From contig SCFE01000097.1 in assembly GCA_004352715.1 (NCBI GenBank), positions 1,528,438 through 1,592,437 on the forward strand: a DNA stretch of 64,000 nucleotides, given 5' to 3'. Below, in pieces: positions 25,101 through 37,777 of this stretch. Position 1 is the stretch's first letter; each line of letters opens with the position of its first letter. The translations under genes were made by a program, and so were the position numbers. The notes under the pieces are model-generated. The model did no database searches. It saw nothing but the letters and a program-made list of their open reading frames with translations, and was not told the DNA's origin. Source of the stretch: Hofstenia miamia (lineage: Eukaryota > Xenacoelomorpha > Acoela).

Positions 25101-26136
25101 AATTGATGCGATTATTTGGAGAAAGATGCTAATTCTGTACTTATAAAGATCTAAAATGCTACAGATGAACATATTCACACAAAAGTCACTATGGAATGTT
25201 TTTGTCAAAGAATGCAGTTAAACTCTGCAAGTATGAGTCAAAGTGTTCCACATGGATCATAACCATTAAATTAACTGGGTTCTGGTATAACTTCCATTTA
25301 AATTGTCTCTACCATTTGTCTTTCTTCATGTTCGGACAACTAGTTTTCTCTTAATAGCATAGTTATCATTGAAGAACTCTTAAGTCTCTAACTTAATCAC
25401 GATTTATAACATAAGATATTATTTTTATGGTGACACAGTTACTATTCGCAGACTGTACGTATCAGACTTGTCAACGAGCAGAGCTTCTAACGAGCCGAGC
25501 CGAGCCCACCCGAGTTTGAGCACAGTATTTGATATACAACGAGCCCAAAACGAGCCTATTTTAGGCAAAGTAAGTTAATAGTTCTGCTTGTTAATTTGAT
25601 TATGGAAATTTTTCTTGTTTTTTGCAGTCAGTATGCCTTTCCTATAATCTTATTTAAGAAATGTTTATTAAATAATAGGAAGAACTATGTAAAAATTCTT
25701 TGAGCATATTTTTAAAAAAATAACGAGCTAAAACGAACCTCATTCTATGATTTTATGTGACGATCCGAGCCGAACTTACACAAACTTTAAACGAGCCGAG
25801 CCGAGCCGAGGTTGGAAATGTCGGCTCGTTGACAAATCTGGTACGTATTGAACATCAAACCATGCATCGCTTTAGCTGATGATTCATCAAGAAACAACTC
25901 TCGTGCAAAAACAAATTTTACTTTTAAATTTCAAATATTCACTTCAAAATTCCATTTTCCAATTTTCGGTCAAATTTTCTCAAAATCAAACGCTTGATTA
26001 GTCAGACGAACTATTTATTCTGATTCCACCATTATTATTAGAATGTAAATGATGTAGCTAAAAATAACACAACTCCTGGGAGTTTTAAGCCAGTATTATA
26101 AGTCAAGGCAATCTAAATAAATGTTCAATAACCTAC
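22180..26136 (-). other. MBNL intron 5
   Basis: 4.0 kb of AT-rich intron containing most of a hAT-type MITE (25463-25840). Near 22790 a CAGTGGCGG string resembles another hAT end without a clear partner. GTAGGT donor at 26136. Reading frames here show nothing recognisable. Confidence 0.75.
25463..25840. mobile_element. hAT-type MITE, CAGACTTGTCAACGAG family, copy 1
   Basis: Terminal inverted repeats CAGACTTGTCAACGAGC (left) and GCTCGTTGACAAATCTG (right) enclose 378 bp. A perfect 8-bp target duplication GTACGTAT flanks it (25455-25462 and 25841-25848). Subterminal clusters of CGAGCC repeat many times at both ends, the kind of array that hAT transposases bind. There is no coding capacity, so it must have been mobilised in trans. 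It lies in MBNL intron 5. Confidence 0.9.
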
Positions 26137-26187
26137 CGACGGAGTGGGAGACATGGCGCCAATGGCCTTTGGAGATTTGAATTGCTT
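26137..26187 (-). CDS. MBNL: MBNL exon 5: 51-nt candidate cassette exon after ZnF4
   Basis: A 17-codon exon, KQFKSPKAIGAMSPTPS, sits between a good acceptor (CTTTCTCATTTAG) and donor (TCG|GTAGGT), phase 0 on both sides. It falls between the ZnF3-4 exon and the KRP exon. KQFKSPKA continues naturally from the preceding HPPPSIL, as vertebrate MBNL continues from HPPAHL with a Lys/Ala-rich stretch. Its small symmetric size makes it a natural cassette exon, and vertebrate MBNL genes have short alternatively spliced exons in the C-terminal half. Support comes from position, phase, splice sites and base composition rather than strong homology. Confidence 0.62.
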
Positions 26188-26338
26188 CTAAATGAGAAAG
26201 CCGTTAATTGAACATTCTAACAGATTTGTCATGAACATTCAACATTTAAAATATCAACTAAAAGTAAAAAATACCTCAAATTATTGTAAATATAAAAACA
26301 GTTTTAATATGCGAAGATGCAACAATAAACTCACAAAG

Positions 26339-26339
<1 letters not shown>

Positions 26340-26369
<30 letters not shown>
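26340..26369. repeat. (TA)n microsatellite
   Basis: A 30-base pure TA tract in MBNL intron 4. Confidence 0.95.
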
Positions 26370-26371
<2 letters not shown>

Positions 26372-27305
26372 ACATTTATATACGAAAACGTAAATGAAGG
26401 AAGAAACTTGATACTGTAATGAAATAGGAGCAATGAATTGGATGTAAACTAAGAATAATTTTAATAATAGAAATTTACAAACGATGTGAATCGGTACAGA
26501 CAATGGGACTTGAGTTGAAATGGAACTAAAGGCATAAAAGAGATCATTATATTAACCAATATATTATGTTACAATTATATATTTATAGTCATTGTTCCAA
26601 AAAAATATTATGGATAAATTTTACTCCATAAACAGAGTCCCACTTATGCTAATTTGAAGATGTAAGATCGGTAATCCGCTGTCACATTTTTAAAGAGACA
26701 ACTGATTTGAAAGTACTTTGAAAATGCTTATGTTCTACGTAAACTATAATGGAAAATTCCGTTTTATTCAAATATAACAATTTAGATGTATTGCCATTTC
26801 CTAGAAATACAAAAATATACTCATTAAATGAACTAAACTTGTAGCAGATTGAGAAAGATTAATATTTTATGTTTCTCAAATTTTTATTTTGAAAGAGATG
26901 AACTTTTGAAATCACATTGAATCAAAAGGTGTTGAGGTAATGGATGCTTGCCTATGAATATTGGTTTAACCAGTAATGAGAGAATGATAATATGAAAGCG
27001 TTTTGTATGAAATATCAATTGATTATAAAAGTTGTTTCAGATTTTTGAAGTATTACGTTTCATGCTGCTGAGGGGTAGTTCACCATTGTATTCAATTATT
27101 CAACTTAGGCCCTTCCTCCCAAACTCGTTTAATAATTGATATTTGTCAACTGTAGCATGCTTGAGTGCACATTCGGACATCGTATTATTAATGTGTTATA
27201 AATATGGAAAATCGGTTTTACGAATTATAATTGTTAAGATTCTAAAAGGTCACCTCTAACATTATAATATATTACTAAACGCCTTGAATAATCTTATTAA
27301 ATTGT

Positions 27306-27492
27306 CTGCAAGACAGTAGCAGCGCAAGCGGAGAGGAGCAGTTGCTCCCTCTCCCTAAAATTGAAACTTCAAAAAAAGCCTCCCTAAATATTTTAATTTA
27401 AATAGTAAAAGACCTCTTAATTAGTTAGACTGGTGGATAATATATGTACGCCCCCCCCCCTCTTCCCTAACGAAAATTTGCTCCACTGCCAA
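27306..27492. mobile_element. Possible hAT-type repeat with CAGT ends
   Basis: Left CAGTAGCAGCGCAAGCGG and right AAATTTGCTCCACTG are weak inverted ends around a stretch with a C10 run. A convincing target duplication was not found, so the call is tentative. Confidence 0.35.
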
Positions 27493-27787
27493 TTCTGCAA
27501 TATAAGGTCAATTGATCCGGAGTACCAAGAAAAGGAATTATCATAGGAAATGCACTATTATTAATAGGGAAGATTTGCAGATAGGCTTTGAACAAGTCCA
27601 AGTGCAATGTCTTTACACGAGGGTGCTTTTGGTAGCTTCTTTATCTTGCAACATCTGCAACAAAATTCTCTGTTGGTTTTAGTATTTTAATACACTAATT
27701 GTATTACTGGACACATAATTTGCTCTTCATTGTCACTAATTAATAATGTTTTCACAAAGATCTTCAACAAATCAAACATTTCCTTAC

Positions 27788-28006
27788 CATAAGCATGTGC
27801 AGGATTTTCTGACGAGGGGGGGGGGACATCTTAGTCATTACCAAATACGGGGCAAAGCCCCGCGAACAATCTTGAAAATATTGAAAAAAGAAACCCTAAA
27901 AAATGCATTTTCCGACGTTAGATTTTAAACTTTTCATTTTTTTTTACCGAATTTTCTTATTTAGCCAGTCAAAATCACTTTTGAAAATCCCTTGCGTACG
28001 CCACTA
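27788..28006. mobile_element. hAT-type MITE of the GTGGCGTACGCA family, copy in reverse orientation
   Basis: Shares its interior with the copy at 39747-39985, inverted: GACATC, then GGGGCAAAGCCCCGC, then GTCAAAATC, then GCGTACGCCACT. The flanks TTCCTTAC (27780-27787) and TTCCTCAC (28007-28014) are an 8-bp target duplication with one mismatch. The left end is altered or partly deleted relative to the other copy. Confidence 0.75.
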
Positions 28007-30056
28007 TTCCTCACTTCCAGTAATGGATTATACTTCTTCATTATATGCATTGAGAATACCATCGACACCAGACACGATTTAGTGATTGGTAGGTGCATAG
28101 CTCGCTAATATTTTATATTGTCAAATTCTCTTTGTTTTGTTGTCATGCGAAGCAACTTCAGGTTGTTTTTCTATTTTCTGCGCTGTTTATTTAATACATG
28201 ATATTGTTTTATTCACGGGTGATACCTAGGTTATATTTTCGTTTCCCTTTACTTGAATGCTTTCACTAACAACCTTAGCATTCTTCATCACATGCTAGCA
28301 TTGCCAAATATCTTTGCCAACACAAATACTAGACTCACTGTCAATTGTTCTTATAAACGCATTCAGTTTTTATCTCAAACAAAGTGAGAAAGAATTCATC
28401 TGTTCCAAGTTCTAGTTGCAATAAAGTGCGATGCGTTGCAGAATGAGGTTCTACCTCGCCTTTATATATTCCCGATATTATTTAGTTTTTGAACGAATAT
28501 GGTAAACTTCCAAGCATTTAAAATATTCTTGAGCAACAGCACACAAAACTTTGAATTCAAATTTGTTGAGTTTAATTATCATGAGAATCTGTAGCCCACT
28601 GTTGTTAAAAAATGACTCTGATCTCAATAATCTTTATCATAGGCGATACCTGACCTTGTATTAACTTTAATCCAATAATTTCAGAGAAATTTCAAGGTAG
28701 ATTGAAAGATCAAACTCAGGTTAATTTACTTGCTTATATGCGAAAACTTTTAAGCCGTTATTAGTGTTTGATTGAATAATTTTCAATAAAATTCAAGTCT
28801 ACAGAATCAGGCAATCTGCTGTCACAAATTAATACGTTGTTCAACACTACAGATTGCATATAAAAAACTTTTCATTGGGCCAGTTGATCTAATTATGAAG
28901 ACTAGGGTTAAATTTACATAAGTTGTTCTGAATCTAACCTATATCATCATGAGAAAATCTATAGTTAATAGATTCAAAGAAAGCTCAGAAAATTTAAACA
29001 CAAAATAATATGGATGAATATTATTATGATTGATCAGCATCTAACTACATAGAAAAGGAAAGAAATATCAAATAATAGTGAAAATATTGGAATTTCTTTA
29101 TCTAGACGGCTAGACATTACGGCTTTGCGCAATTCACGTCACATTCTTTGTTGTTAGATTTGGTTTGTTAATCATCAATTAACCGATAAAATTTTATGAA
29201 CTAATTTCTAAAGTCACTTATTTACTGTCTCAACAGAGGTGAATAAATATTTCCCAGACACGTACTATTACAAATGTAAAAATCATAATTTGAAAATTGA
29301 TCAGACGAGAAAATAACATGACAGAAAAACAATAACAGAGAATGTTTATCTGTTTTAAATTAAGAAAAGGAGTGGACTCCGGGATGGTTTAAACTCCAAA
29401 GAAAGGAAATAAAGGTAGACATTGTGAGTGAAATGTACAATCTAAGTAGCATTTTCCACCCAATTGAGCATAAAAATGTTTGAAAACACACTAGTTCGGA
29501 ATTTAAGTTCAACATGTGTAGTCGTAACTCGTAATCATGTTCTTTTGGCTACGGCATAAATCAAGGAAGGCTTTATCAATTCTCGAATACAATAATAACA
29601 ATAGTAAAATATTGATGGTTTCTACTATATGTTGCATGCAATTGAATGCGTAAGCAGGTGTGGCGCTTATGGTATGGAAATATACATGTCTGATGGCAAC
29701 GCAAAATTTTTTAGCCATACAGAATGGCCATATTTTAAGCGTCGCCAATATATTTTGTTCATAATGCAATAGCAATTTAATAAAGTAATTATTTATATCT
29801 AGCTAAATAGCAATCAAATCACAAGTCGTAATTAAAATATCGATCAGGCAATAAAGACAATATTTGTATGTAATATCGTGAATTGTGACTATAAAACAAA
29901 ACAATTTATTAATTTCCAGAAACGTTTAGAAACAAATTTTATGATTAACCATTAAATTTTCTGTTTATTTACTTTCCCATTAAACACGCTTTACTTGGGA
30001 AAAACGTTAAAAATGAAAAGCACTTTTATCTTTAGTGTTTGAATATGGTACATAAC

Positions 30057-30400
30057 CAGACTTGTCAACGAGGCGAAATTTCTGAGCTCGGCTCGGCTCG
30101 TTTTAATTTTGAGTAAGTTCGGCTCGCCAAAAAAATGTTTCAATAAGGCTAGTTTCAGCTCGATATTTTTTTAAAAATATTGCGCTCTCAGAATTATTTA
30201 CATGGCTCTTTCCATTGTTTAATAAACAATTCTAAAATGAGATTATAAGAAAGGCATATTGAATGAAGAAATGAGAAAAATCTGCATAATCAAATTAACA
30301 AGCACTACTATAAATTTGCCTTTCTTAAAAACGGCTCGTCTTGGACTCGTTATACATCCAATACTCTGCTCAAGCTCGGCTCAGATCGTTTACAAGTCTG
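30057..30400. mobile_element. hAT-type MITE, CAGACTTGTCAACGAG family, copy 2
   Basis: Begins CAGACTTGTCAACGAGG and ends TTTACAAGTCTG, with subterminal GCTCGGCTCGGCTCG arrays. A perfect 8-bp target duplication TACATAAC lies at 30049-30056 and 30401-30408. Same family as 25463-25840, 344 bp long. Confidence 0.88.
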
Positions 30401-30407
30401 TACATAA

Positions 30408-30742
30408 CATACTTGTCAACAAGGCTAAATTTATAAACTCGGCTCGGTTCGACTAGTTTTACTTTTGCGTAAGTTCGTCTTGGGTCGCCATATAGAAACT
30501 TTCAATAAGGCTTGCTTTTTTAAAATATTGCACTCTCAGAATTTTTACATGCTCTTAATATTATCTAAAGAACATTTTAAAATATGATTATAAGAAAGGA
30601 ATATTGAATGAAAAAAAATAAAAAAATCTGCATAATCAAATTAAAAAGCACAGCTATAAATTTTTTTTGTTTAATAAAGGCTCATTTTGGGATCGTTGTA
30701 TATCCAAAGCAATGCTCAATGCTCGGCTTGTTGACACGTCTG
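30408..30742. mobile_element. hAT-type MITE, CAGACTTGTCAACGAG family, copy 3 abutting copy 2
   Basis: Begins CATACTTGTCAACAAGG and ends TTGTTGACACGTCTG, with the same subterminal GCTCGG clusters as copy 2. It starts at the last base of the target duplication of copy 2. Its own duplication is eroded (GTACATAA before, GTATATGC after). It is more diverged than copies 1 and 2. Confidence 0.75.
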
Positions 30743-31653
30743 GTATATGCTGGTATGGCTACATATGCCATAATCTACATCGGATTGTAAGTAAAAATTA
30801 ATTGATTTTACGTGTTTTCAAGAATATTCTTGATGGCAATTCTACGTAGTCCCACTGTATTTGGTCCCAGTTACGTAGCATTTCCTGGTCCGATTGATGA
30901 GTTCTAGAAGTTGCAGAAATCTTAAATGTCTGCAAATAAATGAATTTTAATTTCCTATTGAATTTTTTAATTGCTATTCGCTGGTTTATATTCAACCAAA
31001 AAATACATTAGAACAGACATTTAATTCATATTTTCTAAAAAAAATCCGTTTTTTTGAAAACCCATATTGTATTTTTTTATTTTGTGTGATTTACTTGTAG
31101 AAAATAGAGATGAGTGCTTTTATCGAATTTTTGGAAATGCTGCAATTATAGTGCCCATCGTGGTATATAATTGCAACTATTCTCACATGTTAGAAAAAAT
31201 TCTAATCAATATTCAGTGCGATTTGTTTATCTTAACATAAGCTCTGATTTTCAAAAAAAAACGGAAAAACCATGACAAATCGTTTAATCTTGAATGAGAA
31301 CGTAGCAAATTATTAGTAAATTCAACTATGTTTTTCAATTATTTGAAGACGTTTTTTTATCTCATTAAACTGACTTAAGCTAACAATGTTTTGTGGAATA
31401 TTAATATAGTACACATCTATGGATAAGTGCGCTTTCCTGTTATTGTGAAAATTTTTAACAAAAATACTGTGTTTAGAGAATATGAAAACATTAAATTTTT
31501 GCAAAACTCAAATTTTCCTATATCTAGTGTTCAAATAATAAAGGTGTCCAAACCCCATGTCAGCAACAAAACAACTAGACTTTACTACTTTGTTTTTCCG
31601 TTCAGGCTTCTCAGATCGTATCCAAAGTCAGTCGTCAAGATATAGATTCTACC

Positions 31654-31752
31654 ATATATATATATATATATATATATATNNNNNNNNNNNNNNNNNNNNN
31701 NNNNNNNNNNNNNNNNNNNNNNNNNNNNNNNNTATATATATATATATATATA
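31654..31752. repeat. (TA)n tract with a 53-base gap
   Basis: TA repeat on both sides of N at 31680-31732. Confidence 0.9.
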
Positions 31753-32675
31753 AATGTGCTATAAAAAACAACTCAAACGGGAAGTTGATATTCCGTTATT
31801 AAGATAGCAAATTGTATGCATACAGCTTTTATCTCAAAGAAAAATAAATTTCAAATGTAAAATGTGCATTTTAGAATTTCGCAAAACTAATAATAATAAT
31901 GTTATATTTCTAGAATTTTAATATCAGCAGACAATGATGAATTAAAACACCAGAAGAACAAAACAAAGGAAGCAACAGTTTTAAGACGATTACTGGCAAG
32001 ATGTGTCATAAGTTACGCATCCAAAAGATATTCCCACAATCAGAAAATCTGTCATTTCAATGAATAATGCAAGGGTTACTGTTTTCCTTTTGTTCAGTCA
32101 GAATATCTATATAAACCTTGAAACTTTTAAATACTGTTTTCGAAAAGAAGTGGTACTAACTGCCCTGATACTCATTTGAAAACCAATTAATTAATATCTT
32201 GTGTATTAATTGCAAATTTCAAGTTTCTACTAAAACTAGGGGACCTATTAAAAATATTAAAACTCAATTAGCATTACTTTTTTAGTAATATCAATGAGTC
32301 AGGAAAATTATACAGGAATTAATAGTGTTGTAATATTAATCCTTTCATTCATATTTAACTATTCGTGGATTTGCAAAGCATACTAGTATGCATGTGCATT
32401 ATTCACATTTTTCAAATGTGATGGGAATTTAGAATGTTTCGGGGTTTGTGAAATCATACACTAATCACTAAAGGGTTGAAAAAATTGGAAATTTTATTGT
32501 ACTAAGCTTACATTTGAAAATGCAAATTAATGTAATATATATTCCTTGTTTTATCATGCTTATTGGATATATCAAGAATCTAGTTTATTATTATTTCTTT
32601 AGCAATCGCCATCACACATTACTACAAATATTGACTGATGTCCATTGTATATTTTATATGATTCTTTCAGTGTAA

Positions 32676-32865
32676 AGGCGTGTTCCCACTATCGACTTTT
32701 ATCATCTGTCAAGAAATCGGCTGATAAAAGTCGATAGTCTGAACGCTCTTCCAACTCCACTTTTTCTGATAAAAAATCGGATGATAAAAAATCGCCAATG
32801 TGAACGAAGTTAATTGCATTTTCAATTAAAATCTGCTGATAAAAGTCGATAGTGGGAACACACCT
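32676..32865. mobile_element. MITE with long inverted repeats, PIF/Harbinger-like
   Basis: About 29-bp terminal inverted repeats beginning AGGCGTGTTCCCACTATCG at the left. The right end is its reverse complement with one change (AGGTGTGTTCCC). A 3-bp TAA duplication flanks it (673-675 and 866-868 within 32 kb), which fits the TWA duplications of PIF/Harbinger elements. The motif TGATAAAAGTCGAT also recurs internally. It is 190 bp with no coding capacity. Confidence 0.75.
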
Positions 32866-33210
32866 TAAGCCAATTTTCAAGCTTTACAAAATTTTATCAC
32901 AATTGAAAAAATATTTAATTCGAAATAAATAAATAATTTTATGATATATTTTGAAAAATTGAAGCACTGAAATTAACTTCTGCAACTGTAGTTTCGTTAA
33001 CGCACACATTCGAATCAATAAACAGCATAATGAAATGAAATTTGACAGATTAATTCCATCATCAGAGAATCTACAAAACAACTTCAAAGAGGTTCTTCAA
33101 TTCTCATGTAAGTAAATAAAATTAATTCAAATGGTTTAATTGGTTGGCATTTCTGGTACTTGAAAATAGGGATATTATTCCAGAGTGGACTTGGATTGGG
33201 TATATGTACA

Positions 33211-33610
33211 CTAAGAGTGTGCGTGAGAATTGGAAACATTTTTTCTAAAACTCTGTGGGCTTGGATTGGGAAAATAATTTCAAAAATGATACATTATTTT
33301 ACGTTTTATTATTCACAGAGTGTCATCAATACATTAATATAGGCAGCATTCCATAATTTTAATGCAACTTTAAATCATTGTACATGATGTGGGAAAAGTA
33401 CATTTTTCTAGGCAAAGAACGGTCATTCTTTAAAGAAATCTACAGGTGCCGGGCAGGAATGATTTTGTAGCCCTGCGGATGTTGATATCTGTTGGGCACA
33501 GCGTCTTTTTAGAAATGTGCGGGTGTGGATTTGGTTGGGCTTGATACAGAAATTGCTATTGCGGAGTGGGTTGGGTACAAAAATTTGCACCCATGTGCAC
33601 TCTTGAGGTA
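33211..33610. mobile_element. Possible MITE, AAGAGTGTGCG ends
   Basis: Left CTAAGAGTGTGCGTG and right CATGTGCACTCTTGAG are imperfect inverted ends. The interior near both ends repeats TTGGATTGGG/GGTTGGGCTTG. No target duplication was recognised. Confidence 0.4.
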
Positions 33611-33724
33611 TTACCTACCTATTAGTTAAAACTATTTTCTTAATTTACAAAATCTGTCTACAGTCTTATTTAGATGTGTCTATAATGTTCCAATCCCGTA
33701 TACCTCTACTATAGTGCCACATCG

Positions 33725-34045
33725 TGAACCCGATTAAACCCGCCCTGATTTCGGGTTTCGGATCGTGCGAGTTCGGATACAAAGATTAGATTGATTATTA
33801 TTAAAATACTGATGTTAATCTCAGCTTGATTTGAAAAAGATCAAATACCTTAAGTAATGCCAAATGATTAGCTGTTTCCCCTAGCACTGTCAGAAAATGA
33901 TTGATGCTAATGATAATTTGATTGAACAGATGTCCTTAACGTTAAATCAAAGTAAATATTTCGGGTCGGGTTCTGGTATTATATTTTCGGGACGGGTTCG
34001 AGTAGTAAATATTTCTATCGCGACTTGTTCGAGTCCATGTTTACC
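33725..34045. repeat. Repeat-like patch with CGGGTT motifs
   Basis: Clusters of GAACCCG/CGGGTTCG occur at both sides of the stretch, like subterminal arrays of a DNA transposon, but its ends could not be fixed. Confidence 0.35.
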
Positions 34046-35865
34046 TCATGTTTTCACTTTCTAACCTCTATATCTTCCCTTATCATTTCTCAACAAATCC
34101 ATAAAAGGAAAACGTAATAATTTTTAATACAATGAATGTTATTAGTACAAGGCTAGAAGTTTGTTAGGAAATCTTTGATTATTAAAATCGACATTAAACA
34201 AATATGAGCGCGCTTTAATAAAATAGATAAATGCTTTATTTAATATTCATTCGGCTGACTTAATTTATGAATTTATTTAATCTTAGTTTCTAATTTAAAA
34301 TACAGCATAATGTTCTCTTCAGACTTCCCACCGCCAACAATCAAAGCAAATCTAGAACTGGAGAAATCGAAATCAGAGAGATATATTTTCATGCATTCTT
34401 ACTTAAAAACACTAATAGCCGTTAGGCCAAATTCATACATTTACAAAATTCTAATATCTTATATATTTTTTGTTTTATAAGTAAAATATCTAACTGGTTG
34501 GTGAATTTAAAAAATTCAATGTCTTTGAAGACGCAGTCATGCACTGATTTATAAATATAAAGGTGGAGTATATAATCTCAGGTGGAGACTCGTGTTTTTC
34601 AAAGAAAGATTTTTTCTCAAATTGAGCAGCATGTTCTAATGTAAGGATGTCAACAGTAGGATTGACAGAATGGGAAATTGAGAGTTGCAGATTTCCTAAT
34701 TAGGTCTCAGTTAGAACTTTAACCTGTTAAACTATCTTGTACTGCTAATATTCAACTCAGGAAATAATTGAATTACATGGTGAGGAGTCACATGCTAATT
34801 CTTGTGTAATCAGGTCTCTCTGTGGTGATAAGTTTTCTAGCGTCTGGGAGGTTTATTTAAATGTTATTGAAAACTCCTTTTGCCAATTTCCTACAAATTA
34901 CACCATCTAATTGAATTTGAAATTAACGCAAGCAGGAATTTAATTTTCTAACCAATTAGAAAGCAGGCATGCGACAAATAGGTTCAGAGACATCGTCTGC
35001 CAAACGTAAATTAGTTATACATCTAATCACATTATGTTATAATAACATTATTATGACAGCAATATTTTTGAATTGTTTTCTAATAATTGATTAAGCGTAG
35101 CAGGAAAATTAGCAGTTGAATTTGTTCAAACTATTAACTGTGCAGAACTTTTTACATTTTGTAACACATTTTCATTGCATGAGCTGGAAGCTAAATGTAA
35201 AAAAATGTCATATCTTCTTATATTTTTATGAAAAAGTAACTTCAATTAAAAATTTCGAAAACATAAAGCTTATAAGAGAAAAATAAGTACCTATACTAAA
35301 CACTATTCGAACGTAGGGGAAAATTTCCTCCCTCCTTATTAAATTGTTTAGTGTTGCTCAAGAAGTTGTGTAAGTTTCCTAGTGAGACGGGGTGACTTTT
35401 CCTAAGTTATATTTTAGATCATGACACCCTAATAAAAATTTTCTAAATAGTTGCTAATTTTTGTATAGTAGGCCTATTGCTTTCAACCAATTTTTGCAAG
35501 TACATTATTATTGTTAATATAAAATATATTATTGTATTATATAAACAAGAAAATTATATTGGATAAGTTATGAATGAATTCTAATGAATCTAATCATTTT
35601 CAAATGCTAAAACAAATATTTAATTTATCTCATAAAAATACCAAAATTTTGAGAATAATGATGCATTGAATTTCTGAACATAGCAAATTGATAGTGCTGA
35701 TCTGAACAATCTTTGTGCAAAGTTTAATTTTAATATCGTAATCCAATTCAGAGTTAGATCGAGAAGGAAATCTTCCCTCAGGCCGGAGGAGTCCAAAAAA
35801 GTCCAGGTCAAATAGGGTTAGGCACATGTCAGATTATAGCAATACATAGAAGTTAAAGATTAGTC

Positions 35866-35867
<2 letters not shown>

Positions 35868-35910
<43 letters not shown>

Positions 35911-35994
35911 NNNNNNNNNNNNNNNNNNNNNNNNNNNNNNNNNNNNNNNNNNNNNNNNNNNNNNNNNNNNNNNNNNNNNNNNTATATATATATA
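35868..35994. repeat. (TA)n tract with a 72-base gap
   Basis: TA repeat around N at 35911-35982. Confidence 0.9.
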
Positions 35995-37600
35995 AATTAG
36001 AATAATTTGAAAAAAATCAATACGTTAGAAGATAAATTAATCTAAGTACGTATTCGGAGATAGATAGAATAGTTCACTCCCTTGAAATTTACTGGAGTAT
36101 GAATAATATATCTGGAGTCGTAAAGAATACCAATTTAAATATTTCCAATCAAGATAAAAGGCAGTAAATAACCACGAAAATAGGGGCAACCATGACACAG
36201 TAACTTCAAAGAATTTAACAGGAAAAATGACATAGAAGAAAGACATAGAGAAACTGTTAAAGTTGGAGACATAAAGACCATTTTGGTTGATTTAAGAGCA
36301 AGGAAATTAAGCAACAGAAATGTGAAATTTAGGCTTAAATATGTAAACAAAATGCATATTTTTCAAAGAGACCAACTGAAACAAAAATATATATTATCAA
36401 GTAATTCAGGCAATGCAGCTTTTGTATCTTTATTTCACGAACTTCAATTAATATCATATTTTCGGAATACGGCCTTGGATAGTAAGCCACCGCTTTGATT
36501 TGTATTTTATGAAGATAAATCTGAAGTGTTCTTCAAATATAACAGATGCGAAATCATTAAATAGTAACCCTGTTGACAAGAAAACAAAGCAAATCGGTTA
36601 GTGTTTAAAACTTGTTTCTGAACATTAACTCATTAACCCTTGCAACCGCCCTTCTCCTGCGATGAACAACAGTAGCTAATTCTCAAAATGAATCACATTA
36701 TGAGCTTAAAAAATACTTCCTAGGAAAGTTGTCCATTTTATTGCTAGTCGATTCCTACTTTGAAAATTTATAATAAATACGTGCAAAAGAAATATAAATA
36801 ACAACATGTGAATTGCGGTACTGAGATGAATTTATAGATGAATTTCAAGTTATCATTTATATTATTAACCATTTATAAATTGCAAAAGACATATTAACAG
36901 AACAGTGACCCTGCAATAAAGGATTTTATACAGCAATTTTCATTTTTTCAGCATGCTATTTGCAAGGGTAGTAAATCAAACTTTTCATGATACATTGACA
37001 TTTTTTACACTTAAAAATTGGAAAAAGATTATTGTTAAATGGCGTCAAAATGAATTAGGCAATTAATTGTGTTGAAAATAAACTTCATTTATAAATTAAC
37101 ACTAACAATTAAATGGGAATACTTTCAAAATCAAATTGGTGCTAAGAACATGAACAGAACGCCAATTGTTCTGAAATTTCTTTGAAATAGTTTTTAGAAC
37201 GTCATTTTGAAATAATTTGAATAATTGACTGGTACAGCTACCCCTTTCCAATCAATTTTGCTTAAATTTTAATTTCTTTCTCTAAAATATGTGGGGGAAG
37301 GTAAAACTTTATTTATACATCTATATTAAAATTCCTTTTCCATTAAATTTATAGCAATATTGTTTATAGAATGTAAGTGAAAATATTTTTGTTTTAACTT
37401 AATTGATTCAAAAAATTCCACCATTTTAATTTATCCAGCAGCAAAATAATGTTTTATTCCGAAAAATGTAAACATTGGAAAATGTCTACATTTTTCATGC
37501 ATAATATAAATTAGAGTGTGGGAAATTTTAGTTGACTATTTAGTTAATACGATCTCCTGTAATTTGGAAATCACTCTCAGTAGAAATGCTAATATCTTAC

Positions 37601-37777
37601 TAGAATAGATGGTGGTGGATGATAGTATTTACAGTTTTCTCTAATGCACTTGCTTTTGACGAAATCCATGCAGATTTGTACAGAAAAGTTCTCTATCAAG
37701 TTGCTTTGAGCGGGGTGAGCAAATTTACAGTCGTCTTCATTTCGTTGGCAAGCCTGTCTTTGAAATTCACGACATAC
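37601..37777 (-). CDS. MBNL: MBNL exon 4: zinc fingers 3 and 4
   Basis: 59 codons between acceptor ACATAG (ending 37778) and donor CTA|GTAAGA, phase 0 at both ends. ZnF3 is [17 protein letters not shown] then KFAH, spacing C-X7-C-X6-C-X3-H. ZnF4 is [18 protein letters not shown], spacing C-X7-C-X4-C-X3-H. These are the exact MBNL spacings, followed by the family HPP (HPPPSIL). In vertebrates this second pair binds YGCY RNA together with ZnF1-2. The glycine of QRG(N/T)C is replaced by Gln here (QRQAC), and KGRC by KSKC, small changes that leave all zinc ligands intact. A 73-codon + strand frame over the same bases is an antisense shadow. Confidence 0.95.

Larger units (their letters stand above)
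26188..37600 (-). other. MBNL intron 4
   Basis: 11.4 kb. It holds a (TA)n tract at 26340-26369, two or three hAT-type MITEs (27788-28006, 30057-30400, 30408-30742), a PIF/Harbinger-like MITE (32676-32865), a possible MITE at 33211-33610 and two TA-flanked gaps. No other exon was convincing. Confidence 0.75.

Noticed and set aside
29509-29775. 88-codon minus-strand ORF with hydrophobic stretches
   Set aside because: It lies inside MBNL intron 4 on the same strand, has no convincing splice sites and no family resemblance.
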